Assembly: GCA_009843785.1 (NCBI GenBank)
Contig: VYCT01000071.1
Coordinates: 1 to 34,989 of the forward strand
Length of the DNA stretch: 34,989 bases
Source of the DNA: Candidatus Poribacteria bacterium
GTDB lineage: Bacteria > Poribacteria > WGA-4E > WGA-3G
Direction: 5' to 3'
In this document: positions 8,612 through 17,120 of the stretch, piece after piece
How positions within the stretch are numbered: the stretch's first letter is position 1
Layout of the letters: each line of letters starts with the position of its first letter
Position numbers and translations under genes: made by a program
Notes under the pieces: generated by a model
What the model saw: only the letters and a program-made list of their open reading frames with translations
Told to the model about the DNA's origin: nothing
The model's database searches: none

Positions 8612-8675
8612 ATGCTTCTTGCTGGTCGGGATGACAAATCCGCCCTACATGGCTGACGGTTTCCGATAGTTATTC

Positions 8676-11600
8676 TTATCGTAAAATCGCGAGTTTTCCG
8701 ACCTGCTCTATTTTTCCATTTTCGGTATCGGCAATGACGCGATAGAAATATACACCGTTGGCACACCGCACGCCTGCTTCATCTCTGCAATCCCAACCGG
8801 TTTCGTTGGTCCCACGGTTCGCACTCACATCGTCAAGCGTTTTGAGGAGTCTGCCGTTAACACTATAAATTTTGATGGTAACCGCGTCGGGGGACTGGGC
8901 AAGGTGATAGGTGAAAAAAGTCTTCCCCCCAAATGTCCGATCCACAGGATTCGGGACATTGAACACTTCACTGAGTGTGACTTTTTCATTTAAGGTAAAG
9001 GTCGTAACGAACTCTGCTATGTTCTCGCTGGTGTCCGCCGCAGTAATCTGGAGTTGATATTCCCCGTTAGCGAGGTCCGGCGCATAGGTAATCTCGGCGT
9101 TCGCGGGAGTAGCTGGATCAAAGGTTTGCGTGTAATTGCTCACATCTAACGGCTCAAGTGCCTCATACAGACTGCCAAAATTGAATCGAAAAGTGGTTTC
9201 GTCAAGGGCACTATCATCGGTGAGGGTAATCTTGAAGCGGGGTTGTTCTGTGAGCACTGCACCATCTGTCAAAGGTTCATCAAGCATTTCGTCTGTGCTC
9301 GCACGGACTTGAATGTCAATCGTCGGTGGCGCGATATCTGGGGCTTCAATCACAAAAAACCTGTAACTGATCATACCCTCATCACCGCCAATAGTGTTCC
9401 CGTTGAAATCTTGTGCGCGAATGTTGAAAGTATACTCGCCCGGGAAGAGGATCGGTCGATAATCAATCGGAACAGTTTGAATCCCCCCTTGTGTGCGGAG
9501 TTCGTAGTCGGTAATAGTTTCAAAGGGACCCCCATCTTTTTGCTTCTCAAAAGCAAAGAATTCTGTATCAATACCGTTGGGATCTTGCAGCAGAATAGAC
9601 ATAGCAGGGCGCGGCGCAATGACACTACCGGTCTGCGGTTGAAGACCATCTACCCAGAGGTTAAAAGTGGGGGGTTCGCTATCGGTGCTGCGCATGAGCG
9701 CAAACCGTGTGAGTTCAGTGACTTCCGTTGTGATGGTCGCGACGCGCGCCGTACTGAATTTAATCTTATCGCCAAACCCAAATTCTTCGGAACTTGCAGT
9801 AACAAGCACTTCAAAACCGAGATGGCTCAGGAAAATCGGTTCGTTGATCTTCCCGCGTATTTTGACACCATTCGGATGATAGGAAGGTTCGTTAGAGGTA
9901 TCACGGAGTTCGTAATAATTCGGATCGGTAAAGAAAAGAAACCAGTCGCCTGTCTCAAACTCCGCCTTGGGCCCAAGTCTACTCACTACCGTTGCATTGC
10001 CGTTACCGAGATTAGCGTTCCATGTGCGCGTAAGGACGACATCACCTTGCGGGTCACGGTCGGTTTCAAAAGCGAGTATATCGCCAAATTCAAAGGCGTA
10101 ATTAACATCAAGAGATGGATTCTCTTGCCGTGGAATCCGTAACTCTAAACCGTACGCCTCCTCTCTAAACGGATTGTCAAGTTGCCCTGTCTTATCAAGT
10201 TTTTGGTTCTGTGTTAACCCCTTCGGCTTCAGAAATACCTCGTATTCGTTGGCATCAAGAAAAATGATAACCCAAGTGCCTGGCGGCGTGAGGTTTGGGT
10301 TGATACTGATAGCATCCGTTTCTAATTTCTGTTGGCTCGCATTTTCCATCTGTACGGGCGTAACATAATTTTCGAGCAGAAAAGAATCGAGAACGCGTGT
10401 TTCTGATTTTTCTATCGGTGTCGCGTTCTCGGTTCTGCCTTCAGGGGTGTAGTTAATTTTCGATGGCAACCGTCGCCATGCTGACAAGCTAACATTCGCT
10501 TCCTGAGTAGCGGGCTCCGATTGTGAATCTGTGGAAGTCGCGCGATCTTCGTGAGTGCGCGGTTCCGTTCGCGCGACATTTGCCTGCCACGCATAAATTG
10601 CTAACTGGTTCGTGACCTCCGCGAATTCATGTTCAAATGTGGGATTGTCAGGTTGAATACTTTTTTCCTCGCGCACGATGTCTTCCAAAGCACTCACATC
10701 AAAACGGAGTTTGATCTCCGCAGGTTTCGCGAGTGCTGACGCGCCCGTGCGAAATGCAGCCTCGTAGGATTGCGCAACCGCCCTACCTTGCCGAATGAGA
10801 CCCCGCCGGAGCGCAGCGACACGCGGAATCGGCGCAAAGTGCAGGTCAGGTTGTGTCGGATCCATCGGTGATTGGGATGTAACGGCGAGGGGGATACCTG
10901 TCGTATTCTGTGTTTGGGTTTCAAGCGCATTTGGTGGGAAATGGATGTCAAACACCCTATCTAAACTAAAGGCGGGTAACGCCTCCTGTCTATAGATAAA
11001 ATCGTTGACGATAAAAGAGACGTGCAGCTTGTTGTCATGGTTACGCGCTTCATCGAGATTTCCATAGATTTTGTCTTCAATACTCGGGTCGTCCGGGTCG
11101 ACCATCGCATAAACTTTGTGGACACCTGTCTCAAGCGGGATCTTGAGGTCTAAGATAGCCGTCGCGCGTTGCCAGACGTACGTCCCCTCCACCCAATCCG
11201 TGGCTTTCACGACTACGGTCCCAAGAATGTCCGCATCTGCGTCAACGATATAATCCCCATCAGCATCAGGGTTTCCTGCAGCGAATACAACCTCAATATC
11301 CACCAACACTGGACGAAGCCCATTATTGATTAATTCGGCCACGAGTTGGTAAGCGTTTTTCTTCTCATCAAAAGCATATCGGATCGGTGCCCTATCTACT
11401 TCGTCAGTCCCAATTGCAAGGTTGGGGCCCTCAGGGACCCTAACGATGTTGCGTTCGTCTTTTGATGGAATAATGACCGCGTGTCCCGTACTATCGGTAA
11501 TGTGAATTTGGTAACGTATCTGCAGTCCACCTTTCGGGAGTGGAATAGGAGTTTGAAGCTCATACCATTGTCCACCCTGTGGCACATCACCAAGCGGTGC

Positions 11601-14600
11601 GTGTGCTGGTACCATAGGCGTGGTTACGTCGTCCATAAGAAGACCGGATCCGGAAGTATTATCCCATAAAACGCTTATACTTCGTATGCCGGCGGGGCCT
11701 TTGTCATCAAGGACAAGGACACTGATACTCAAGGTATCTGTGACCTTCGTATCAAGCGTTTCACGGATGTCCTGCACGACAGGCGTATCTACCCAGAATC
11801 GGGTTCCACCGACAGCAGCATAGGTGTCATCATAAGCAAAAATACGGGCGATACCACCGCCGGGGAGGGCGTTGTTGGGAACATCAATCCGAACAGTGCC
11901 ATATTCTCCTTGCCAGACGTTGCCACCGACGCGCTGTGTGATATCATTGCGAAGATTATCGTCAAAATTATTTGCAAAGACCGCGATGGCAGAAAATGTG
12001 TCTGTGCTAAAATCAGAGGCGCGCGTGAAACTGACGCCCCCAGTACCCTCAATGCCCGAATTTCGGAGCACGCCTATCTCGTTCGCCTTCATCACAATTT
12101 TATGTGTGTCATTGAGTGCAATGCGTTCCAATTCCACGTTTACATCAAGTTGCGGACGCGCAAGGCGAGATGCCGGATCACCAAAAAGTGTATAGGATTC
12201 GGTTCCAGGAATCCAATCTGTGCTCCGAATCCGGTTGAGAAAACTGATTTTGGCATCAGCCACAATATATCCTATCGTTGGCTGTAAAGGGATACTTTTA
12301 GTTCCCGCCAATTCAGGAGATTCGTGAACAACACGAAAAAGAGCTTCAAAGAGATCTATATCAAATTCAGCATTTGCTCGTCCGAAAGTGAGCCGTGTCG
12401 CCGAGAGTGCCGCAATAGCACCGGACTTTCCCAACAGAAACTGTTCACTGAGGCAGAAGTTTCCAGCCTGTTGTGGCTTATCAAACTGTCCATTGAGACA
12501 GGTCGTTGTGATAACAAAGGGGAGGTGTCGGTTCCGCAAACCGGCGGCATCCTCAATACGAAAAATAGACTCATCAGCCCAGGTCTGGCTGCCACCGTGG
12601 CCCGCGTATTCAATGGCGAGCGCGCCTTTATTGATAGCAGCGAGAATTTTTCGGCGTGTGTCGTTAGGGCTGCCAATTTTTCGGAGGTAGATTTCACGAG
12701 TGTCATATCCGGGCGGGATAACCTCTTGTATCAGCTCGTCGCGTGAGTCCTCAAAGATACCGTCGTTGGGTTTGTCTGTATGGTCGTCTGCTACCTGAAT
12801 TAATGTGCCTTGCCACACCCCGATCTTCGGATTTTTTTCATAGTCAATAATCTTTTCAACCATGGTTGTGAGGGCTTCAGACGTTTGCACCGAGAGCCTA
12901 CCAATTAGCATATCCGGCAACGGATCATCGCCACTGATGTTGACAAAACGCTGGTCCATAGAGGTTTCACCGCTCGCAGGTGCCCATCCATGGTACGTCG
13001 GTACGAAGTTTGGATAGATGCCCCGAAACGTCGGATCTCGGCGGTAGATTTCATCAGTGGCGCCCTTGTAATCGTAGTGTGCATCCCCAATAAGGAGCAC
13101 ATAGGTAGGTGCCGGTTGTTGATAGTTGTGATAAGCATACCGTAGGAATTTCTGGATCGCAAAAGGGTTGAAGAGACCATCGCTAAATTCATTGTAGATG
13201 TCGTCAATATCAACAACCATAGTTGTTAAACCTTGCGAACGCCGGAATTCGACGAGCGGAAGTATGCTCTCAGCAAAGGTCGAGTGTGTAATGACGATAT
13301 AGTCCACTCGATTAGCAGGGTTCCTTAACGGTGTCGGTGGTGTCGGGACGAGCGCGTTAATACTTTTATAGCTGCTACGACTTATTGCAAAATAGCGTTT
13401 ATGCTGGTTGACTGTATCCTCAAATAAAATCCGATGACTCGCCCCCCTTGGCGTGACTTTACCGCCAGTGAGTCTGCTTGTAATACCATTTTCATCCAAC
13501 GCATATACGTCTATTGTTTCGTTAAAGAAGTTTCCAACTCGGTACTGAACTTGACCGCGGTTGAGCGGTTCAGTATTGGTATTAAATTCAAGGCGATTGG
13601 ACTCCGCTTGAAAGTCCCGCCAATACTCGAGCTCATACCAGTCGAGGTAGAAATCGTAAGACCCTGGTGGCGTATCGTTATCATCAAATGCCTCAATGCG
13701 CATATAGTTCGTTGTATTGTGGAAGATGAGATTCTCGTCATCCTTTTCGATGTCGCGGGTTACGGTATGCGGAGCTTGACGTTTCCACTCCGCATCCCTT
13801 CCAAGTCTGTGGTTATTAAAAGTAATGCGTGCGACGTGACGCGCACTCCCCCTCCGAGAGACACCCTGGAATCTGATACGCAAAGTAGCCGTGCCATCAA
13901 CTTGAAGCCGCGGTAGTGCCCCCGGAATGTCTTCAGGGTATATAGGAAAATCTTTTCCTCGCGTTCCGATGTCCCCACCGCGGAAGGCAACGCCGAAATA
14001 GTGGTCTGCCAGTTCAGACTTAACATCAGTGCCATCTAAGGCGTCATGATGTCTATTCTCCTCAAAGCGAACACGCGTTAAAAAAGCTTTGGGCGATACT
14101 AAGTTCGGTGTTTTCGGTGTTCCATCCTGTTCTGTCACACGGGATGCCTCAAGACCCACAGCCTGTTCTCCGCGTAAACCAAAACGGAGCCAGTAGACGT
14201 TTTCATCGGTAAATTTGTTGTCTGCTAATGCCCGGCCATAAAAGACAATCTGCTCGCCAGGGTCAAACGTATTGTTCTCGTTTTCATCGAAAATATAGAC
14301 ACCTTGCTTCCTACCACTGCTCTCCAATCGAAGTGTATCAAGGTCTATCGTCTCCGGTTCTATACCGGTATGCGCCCTAATGTTGTTATAGGTAATACGA
14401 TACATATCTGTCTTAATGACAGGGATTTTAAAACGGCGCGTGCTCGCATTGATGAGCGACGGTGCCCCCGCCGCGTGATTTCCATCCGTAATACCATAAG
14501 GACCCCGGCGTTGTTTGCGCCACAGTTTTGACTGCTCGTAGTTTCGCAATGTACCTTGGAACAGGTCCTCAAAAACACGCGGGGATTCTCGAACAGAAAA

Positions 14601-15254
14601 GGATGCTGTAGGAGCAGCACTACCAATAACCGCCCCTGGAAAATGCACTCGGAACGTCACAGACGGAAATATTTTTAATTGCTGCGTCGCCTGATTGTAT
14701 TGCACCGGGTTAATCTGCAAACTGCCGATGCGCTGATCTCGCACAAAGCCACCAGGGATAACCTCTACAAGCTGCGTCGGATAGAACTTGGTGGAAGCCC
14801 GGGGGGTACCATCGGAAGCCAGCGTAGGAAAAACCGGATCGTCAGGCGTGATACCCACATTTTCGATTGTCTTTATCTCCGAACGCGCTTGAATGATCGT
14901 AACAACCGGCGTTCCCACGACAGGGATGCCAATGCGTTGTGTGTAAATGGGCAGACGCGGTTTGCCTATGTCAAGCGTCCGATCCGCGCCTGCAAAACGA
15001 ATATCCGTTTCCACACCTCCGGATTCACCGTCAGTAGCGGAAGTCCGTGTCGTTATCTTAAGTGCTGGCAGGGTGAAACGTGCTGTGAGGGTGTCCGCTG
15101 TAGTTGCAAGAATCTGAAGCGGTGGTGCCGCGTCTTCAGTAACAGGCAGAGAACCTGACTGTGTCTGACCTACAGCAACCAGCATCGGAACAGTTGAAAG
15201 TGTAAGGATTATGAGTAAAAAAATAAATGTCTTTTTCATAGGGTTATAGGTCAT
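8676..15254 (-). CDS. Giant C25 (gingipain/PorU-like) peptidase with C-terminal FlgD-like domain
   Basis: A 2192-residue exported protein. A signal peptide starts at M1 or, more convincingly, at M6 (MKKTFIFLLIILTLS, ATG at 15239); neither has a clear SD. After an N-terminal beta-rich region comes a C25 cysteine-peptidase domain at about 650-1020: VDYIVITHS, YVLLIGDAHYDYKG, the catalytic His886 in EYAGHGGSQTW and Cys919 in TTTCLNGQFD. A CARDB-like segment (about 1290-1420) and long beta-rich regions follow. The last 90 residues form a FlgD-like/type A sorting-like domain (FNVPNPV, IKIYSVNGRLLKTL, GVYFYRV, GKLAILR). PorU is the sortase of the type IX secretion system and is normally about 1100-1300 residues, so this copy is unusually long. 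No other T9SS gene is in view. Confidence 0.85.
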   Translation of the reverse strand: MTYNPMKKTFIFLLIILTLSTVPMLVAVGQTQSGSLPVTEDAAPPLQILATTADTLTARFTLPALKITTRTSATDGESGGVETDIRFAGADRTLDIGKPRLPIYTQRIGIPVVGTPVVTIIQARSEIKTIENVGITPDDPVFPTLASDGTPRASTKFYPTQLVEVIPGGFVRDQRIGSLQINPVQYNQATQQLKIFPSVTFRVHFPGAVIGSAAPTASFSVRESPRVFEDLFQGTLRNYEQSKLWRKQRRGPYGITDGNHAAGAPSLINASTRRFKIPVIKTDMYRITYNNIRAHTGIEPETIDLDTLRLESSGRKQGVYIFDENENNTFDPGEQIVFYGRALADNKFTDENVYWLRFGLRGEQAVGLEASRVTEQDGTPKTPNLVSPKAFLTRVRFEENRHHDALDGTDVKSELADHYFGVAFRGGDIGTRGKDFPIYPEDIPGALPRLQVDGTATLRIRFQGVSRRGSARHVARITFNNHRLGRDAEWKRQAPHTVTRDIEKDDENLIFHNTTNYMRIEAFDDNDTPPGSYDFYLDWYELEYWRDFQAESNRLEFNTNTEPLNRGQVQYRVGNFFNETIDVYALDENGITSRLTGGKVTPRGASHRILFEDTVNQHKRYFAISRSSYKSINALVPTPPTPLRNPANRVDYIVITHSTFAESILPLVEFRRSQGLTTMVVDIDDIYNEFSDGLFNPFAIQKFLRYAYHNYQQPAPTYVLLIGDAHYDYKGATDEIYRRDPTFRGIYPNFVPTYHGWAPASGETSMDQRFVNISGDDPLPDMLIGRLSVQTSEALTTMVEKIIDYEKNPKIGVWQGTLIQVADDHTDKPNDGIFEDSRDELIQEVIPPGYDTREIYLRKIGSPNDTRRKILAAINKGALAIEYAGHGGSQTWADESIFRIEDAAGLRNRHLPFVITTTCLNGQFDKPQQAGNFCLSEQFLLGKSGAIAALSATRLTFGRANAEFDIDLFEALFRVVHESPELAGTKSIPLQPTIGYIVADAKISFLNRIRSTDWIPGTESYTLFGDPASRLARPQLDVNVELERIALNDTHKIVMKANEIGVLRNSGIEGTGGVSFTRASDFSTDTFSAIAVFANNFDDNLRNDITQRVGGNVWQGEYGTVRIDVPNNALPGGGIARIFAYDDTYAAVGGTRFWVDTPVVQDIRETLDTKVTDTLSISVLVLDDKGPAGIRSISVLWDNTSGSGLLMDDVTTPMVPAHAPLGDVPQGGQWYELQTPIPLPKGGLQIRYQIHITDSTGHAVIIPSKDERNIVRVPEGPNLAIGTDEVDRAPIRYAFDEKKNAYQLVAELINNGLRPVLVDIEVVFAAGNPDADGDYIVDADADILGTVVVKATDWVEGTYVWQRATAILDLKIPLETGVHKVYAMVDPDDPSIEDKIYGNLDEARNHDNKLHVSFIVNDFIYRQEALPAFSLDRVFDIHFPPNALETQTQNTTGIPLAVTSQSPMDPTQPDLHFAPIPRVAALRRGLIRQGRAVAQSYEAAFRTGASALAKPAEIKLRFDVSALEDIVREEKSIQPDNPTFEHEFAEVTNQLAIYAWQANVARTEPRTHEDRATSTDSQSEPATQEANVSLSAWRRLPSKINYTPEGRTENATPIEKSETRVLDSFLLENYVTPVQMENASQQKLETDAISINPNLTPPGTWVIIFLDANEYEVFLKPKGLTQNQKLDKTGQLDNPFREEAYGLELRIPRQENPSLDVNYAFEFGDILAFETDRDPQGDVVLTRTWNANLGNGNATVVSRLGPKAEFETGDWFLFFTDPNYYELRDTSNEPSYHPNGVKIRGKINEPIFLSHLGFEVLVTASSEEFGFGDKIKFSTARVATITTEVTELTRFALMRSTDSEPPTFNLWVDGLQPQTGSVIAPRPAMSILLQDPNGIDTEFFAFEKQKDGGPFETITDYELRTQGGIQTVPIDYRPILFPGEYTFNIRAQDFNGNTIGGDEGMISYRFFVIEAPDIAPPTIDIQVRASTDEMLDEPLTDGAVLTEQPRFKITLTDDSALDETTFRFNFGSLYEALEPLDVSNYTQTFDPATPANAEITYAPDLANGEYQLQITAADTSENIAEFVTTFTLNEKVTLSEVFNVPNPVDRTFGGKTFFTYHLAQSPDAVTIKIYSVNGRLLKTLDDVSANRGTNETGWDCRDEAGVRCANGVYFYRVIADTENGKIEQVGKLAILR

Positions 15255-15268
15255 TGATTAAGAGATGT

Positions 15269-15302
15269 GTTGTGGCGGTTACCAATTCTGTTACTGCCAC
15301 AA
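15269..15302. repeat. Inverted repeat upstream of the PorU-like gene
   Basis: TTGTGGCGGTTAC and GTTACTGCCACAA are inverted copies (11 of 13 positions pair) around a 7-8 base loop. The same GTGGCAG...CTGCC core occurs within repeat copy 1 at 3216-3255. It would form a hairpin in the leader of the PorU-like mRNA. Confidence 0.6.
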
Positions 15303-15406
15303 ACTTATAGACCGCAGCAAAAACGGTCCGCCTCCGCTGGCAAGTTTTTTTAACTTTGTTGCTTTACACTGTCTTTTTAATTTTAAAATCTACCATAAAT
15401 AGTTAT

Positions 15407-15493
15407 CAGTACGATTTTTCTGCGAAAAATCTTTCAGTTATCGGTTGTCAGTTACAAGAGACCTCTTAACCGATAACCGACAACCGATAACCA
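15407..15493. repeat. Dispersed palindromic repeat, copy 6, supplying the PdxA 3' end
   Basis: This is the near-exact reverse complement of copy 4 (6722-6815), including the side hairpin GATTTTT-CTGCG-AAAAATC at 15413-15431. On the minus strand it encodes the last residues of PdxA, including its stop codon. Confidence 0.85.
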
Positions 15494-16679
15494 TTGCTGC
15501 AACAAGGCTACTCTCACTCGCGATACCTTTACCGGCTATGTCAAACGCTGTGCCGTGGTCTACACTGGTGCGGATGATCGGTAACCCTAAGGTGACATTT
15601 ACAAGTTTTCCAAAGCCGAGAAGTTTTATCGGAATATTACCTTGGTCGTGATACATAGCGATAACGGCGTGCCACTTCCCTTGATTTGCTTTGACAAAAA
15701 GCGCATCGGCCGGCAGAGGACCGTCTATCGTACCCTTTTGTGTCTCTACCTGTGCAATGGCCGGACGGATAAAATGTACCTCCTCTTCTCCGAACAGACC
15801 ATCTTCACCGGCGTGGGGGTTCAGCCCCGCAACGACCAATCGAGGCTCAGAAATGCCACAGCGGATTAACACCTCTTGCGTGATCCGAATAACATTTACG
15901 ATTCTTGGAATAGAGAGGTGTTTCGGAACGTCAGCCAACGCGATATGATTTGTCACGAAAGTGACTGCTGGGATGACTGATGGCGTCGGAAGCACGCCGT
16001 CACGATGAGCGTGATCGCGTGACTTCCGAGGATGGCTATCCAATGCTTCAGGTGTACAGAGCATCATCACAACATCAGGTGTGTGAGTGAATGCAGCAAG
16101 CATCTCTGTGTGTCCTGAATAAGGGAACCCCGCCCGGTTTATAGCTGCTTTGCATATTGGAGCAGTCGTGATTGCATCAAGTTCACCACGCATCGCCAGC
16201 TCTGTAGCGACCTCAATCGCTTTAACAGCAGCAGCACCAGCACGCACATCTATAGTACCACGGCAAATCTCCTCAGGCGATATTGAAGAGCTATCAAGCA
16301 CGTCAATTGTCCCGTGCGTCGCGCTTGCTTGCATCGGTGTCTTGATGATATTAAATTTTAACGGAGGGGCACCGGGAGATATGAATTGACAAGCATCCTC
16401 AAGGATAGCAGGACTCCCGATAACAATCGGTTGGCACATTGAATATACGCTTTTGTGTGCAAGTGCCTTAATAATGATCTCAGGACCGATGCCAGCTGCA
16501 TCCCCCATCGTTAGTCCAATCTTGGGTCTATTTGTGGTATGCTGCGCTTTGGCACTCGGTTCTCGGTTATCGGAAACCATCAGCGGCTCATCTGTGGCGG
16601 GAGTAAACGTTTTATCGGTTTCCACAAGGGAACCCTGACAGCTGACAGCTGACGGCTGACGGCTAATATCGCGAGTCAT
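15438..16679 (-). CDS. pdxA: 4-hydroxythreonine-4-phosphate dehydrogenase PdxA, repeat-extended at both ends
   Basis: PdxA oxidises 4-phosphohydroxy-L-threonine in the DXP-dependent vitamin B6 pathway. The conserved core starts at about residue 50 with RPKIGLTMGDAAGIGPEI and includes SGHTEMLAAFTHT (metal histidine), NPHAGEDGLFGEEE, MYHDQGNIPIKLLGF and GLPIIRTSVDHGTAFDIAGKG. This copy is 413 residues against about 330 normally. The extra N-terminus (MTRDISRQPSAVSCQ..., then VSDNREPSAK) and the end (GCRLSVKRSLVTDNR) are read from palindromic repeats. The upstream start is supported by AAGGGAG at 16691-16697, 11 bases before the ATG, so the extension may really be translated. M34 is an alternative start. 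GDAAGIG replaces the usual GDPAGIG. Confidence 0.93.
   Translation of the reverse strand: MTRDISRQPSAVSCQGSLVETDKTFTPATDEPLMVSDNREPSAKAQHTTNRPKIGLTMGDAAGIGPEIIIKALAHKSVYSMCQPIVIGSPAILEDACQFISPGAPPLKFNIIKTPMQASATHGTIDVLDSSSISPEEICRGTIDVRAGAAAVKAIEVATELAMRGELDAITTAPICKAAINRAGFPYSGHTEMLAAFTHTPDVVMMLCTPEALDSHPRKSRDHAHRDGVLPTPSVIPAVTFVTNHIALADVPKHLSIPRIVNVIRITQEVLIRCGISEPRLVVAGLNPHAGEDGLFGEEEVHFIRPAIAQVETQKGTIDGPLPADALFVKANQGKWHAVIAMYHDQGNIPIKLLGFGKLVNVTLGLPIIRTSVDHGTAFDIAGKGIASESSLVAAMVIGCRLSVKRSLVTDNR
16553..16673. repeat. Repeat units inside the 5' part of pdxA
   Basis: GGTTCTCGGTTATCGG (near 16559) and CTGACAGCTGACAGCTGACG (near 16637) are units of the dispersed repeat family. They lie in frame between the SD-supported PdxA start and its conserved core. 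Confidence 0.65.
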
Positions 16680-16690
16680 TGCAATTTTTT

Positions 16691-16697
16691 CTCCCTT
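16691..16697 (-). promoter_or_regulatory. Shine-Dalgarno for the extended PdxA start
   Basis: AAGGGAG on the minus strand, 11 bases upstream of ATG 16679. It favours initiation before the repeat-derived extension rather than at an internal methionine. Confidence 0.5.
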
Positions 16698-16734
16698 AAT
16701 CGAAGCGGACGGTGCCTCGATCAGGAGATGGAGG

Positions 16735-17025
16735 CTACAGGTTTACTTGGCGGTAGAGTGTTGTAGCACGCGCGCGTGAGACGTTTCCAGACGGGAGTTC
16801 AACAACCTCGTATTCAGACTCAGGCACGTCTTCAATGCTGATCGGATGCCTTTCTCCAGTAGCGGGCAGGGGCCCCGGCATACGAATTATATCACCGACA
16901 GAAAGCGCCTTTCCGGCTTTCGCAACGTGCCCGTTGACGCTCACTGCGCCTTTGCTACAGAGCGTATTAGCAATTGTCCGCCGTTTTACAAGACGGCTGA
17001 TCTGCAGAAACTTATCTAACCGCAT
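16735..17025 (-). CDS. S4-domain RNA-binding protein (RqcP/YabO-like)
   Basis: A 96-residue protein with the S4 fold at the N-terminus: MRLDKFLQISRLVKRRTIAN, then GAVSVNGHVAKAGKALSVGD. This closely fits the RqcP/YabO family, which stabilises peptidyl-tRNA on obstructed 50S subunits during ribosome-associated quality control; Hsp15 is a related alternative. The roughly 45 residues after the S4 motif (PESEYEVVELPSGN) are not recognised. It lies between lon and pdxA on the same strand, close to ClpXP/Lon, a sensible place for a quality-control factor. No SD is visible, and a palindromic repeat lies just upstream. Confidence 0.82.
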   Translation of the reverse strand: MRLDKFLQISRLVKRRTIANTLCSKGAVSVNGHVAKAGKALSVGDIIRMPGPLPATGERHPISIEDVPESEYEVVELPSGNVSRARATTLYRQVNL

Positions 17026-17032
17026 TTTTTAT

Positions 17033-17110
17033 TTGTTGTCAGTTATCGGTTATCAGTTTTCGGTTCTCGGTTAAAGATGTCCATTGTGGCAGCACCGGGC
17101 ATCTTCAGAT
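17033..17110. repeat. Dispersed repeat, copy 7
   Basis: GTTGTCAGTTATCGGTTATC, GTTTTCGGTTCTCGGTTAAAG and a GTGGCAGCACC core fill the space between the S4 gene and the lon stop. A clear right arm is not seen apart from ATCTTCAGATGACAAC. Confidence 0.6.
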
Positions 17111-17120
17111 GACAACTATC

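Noticed and set aside
9243-10142. A 299-codon open frame on the plus strand
   Set aside because: It is antisense to the PorU-like gene, shows no family motif, no SD, and a composition expected from the reverse of a coding strand.
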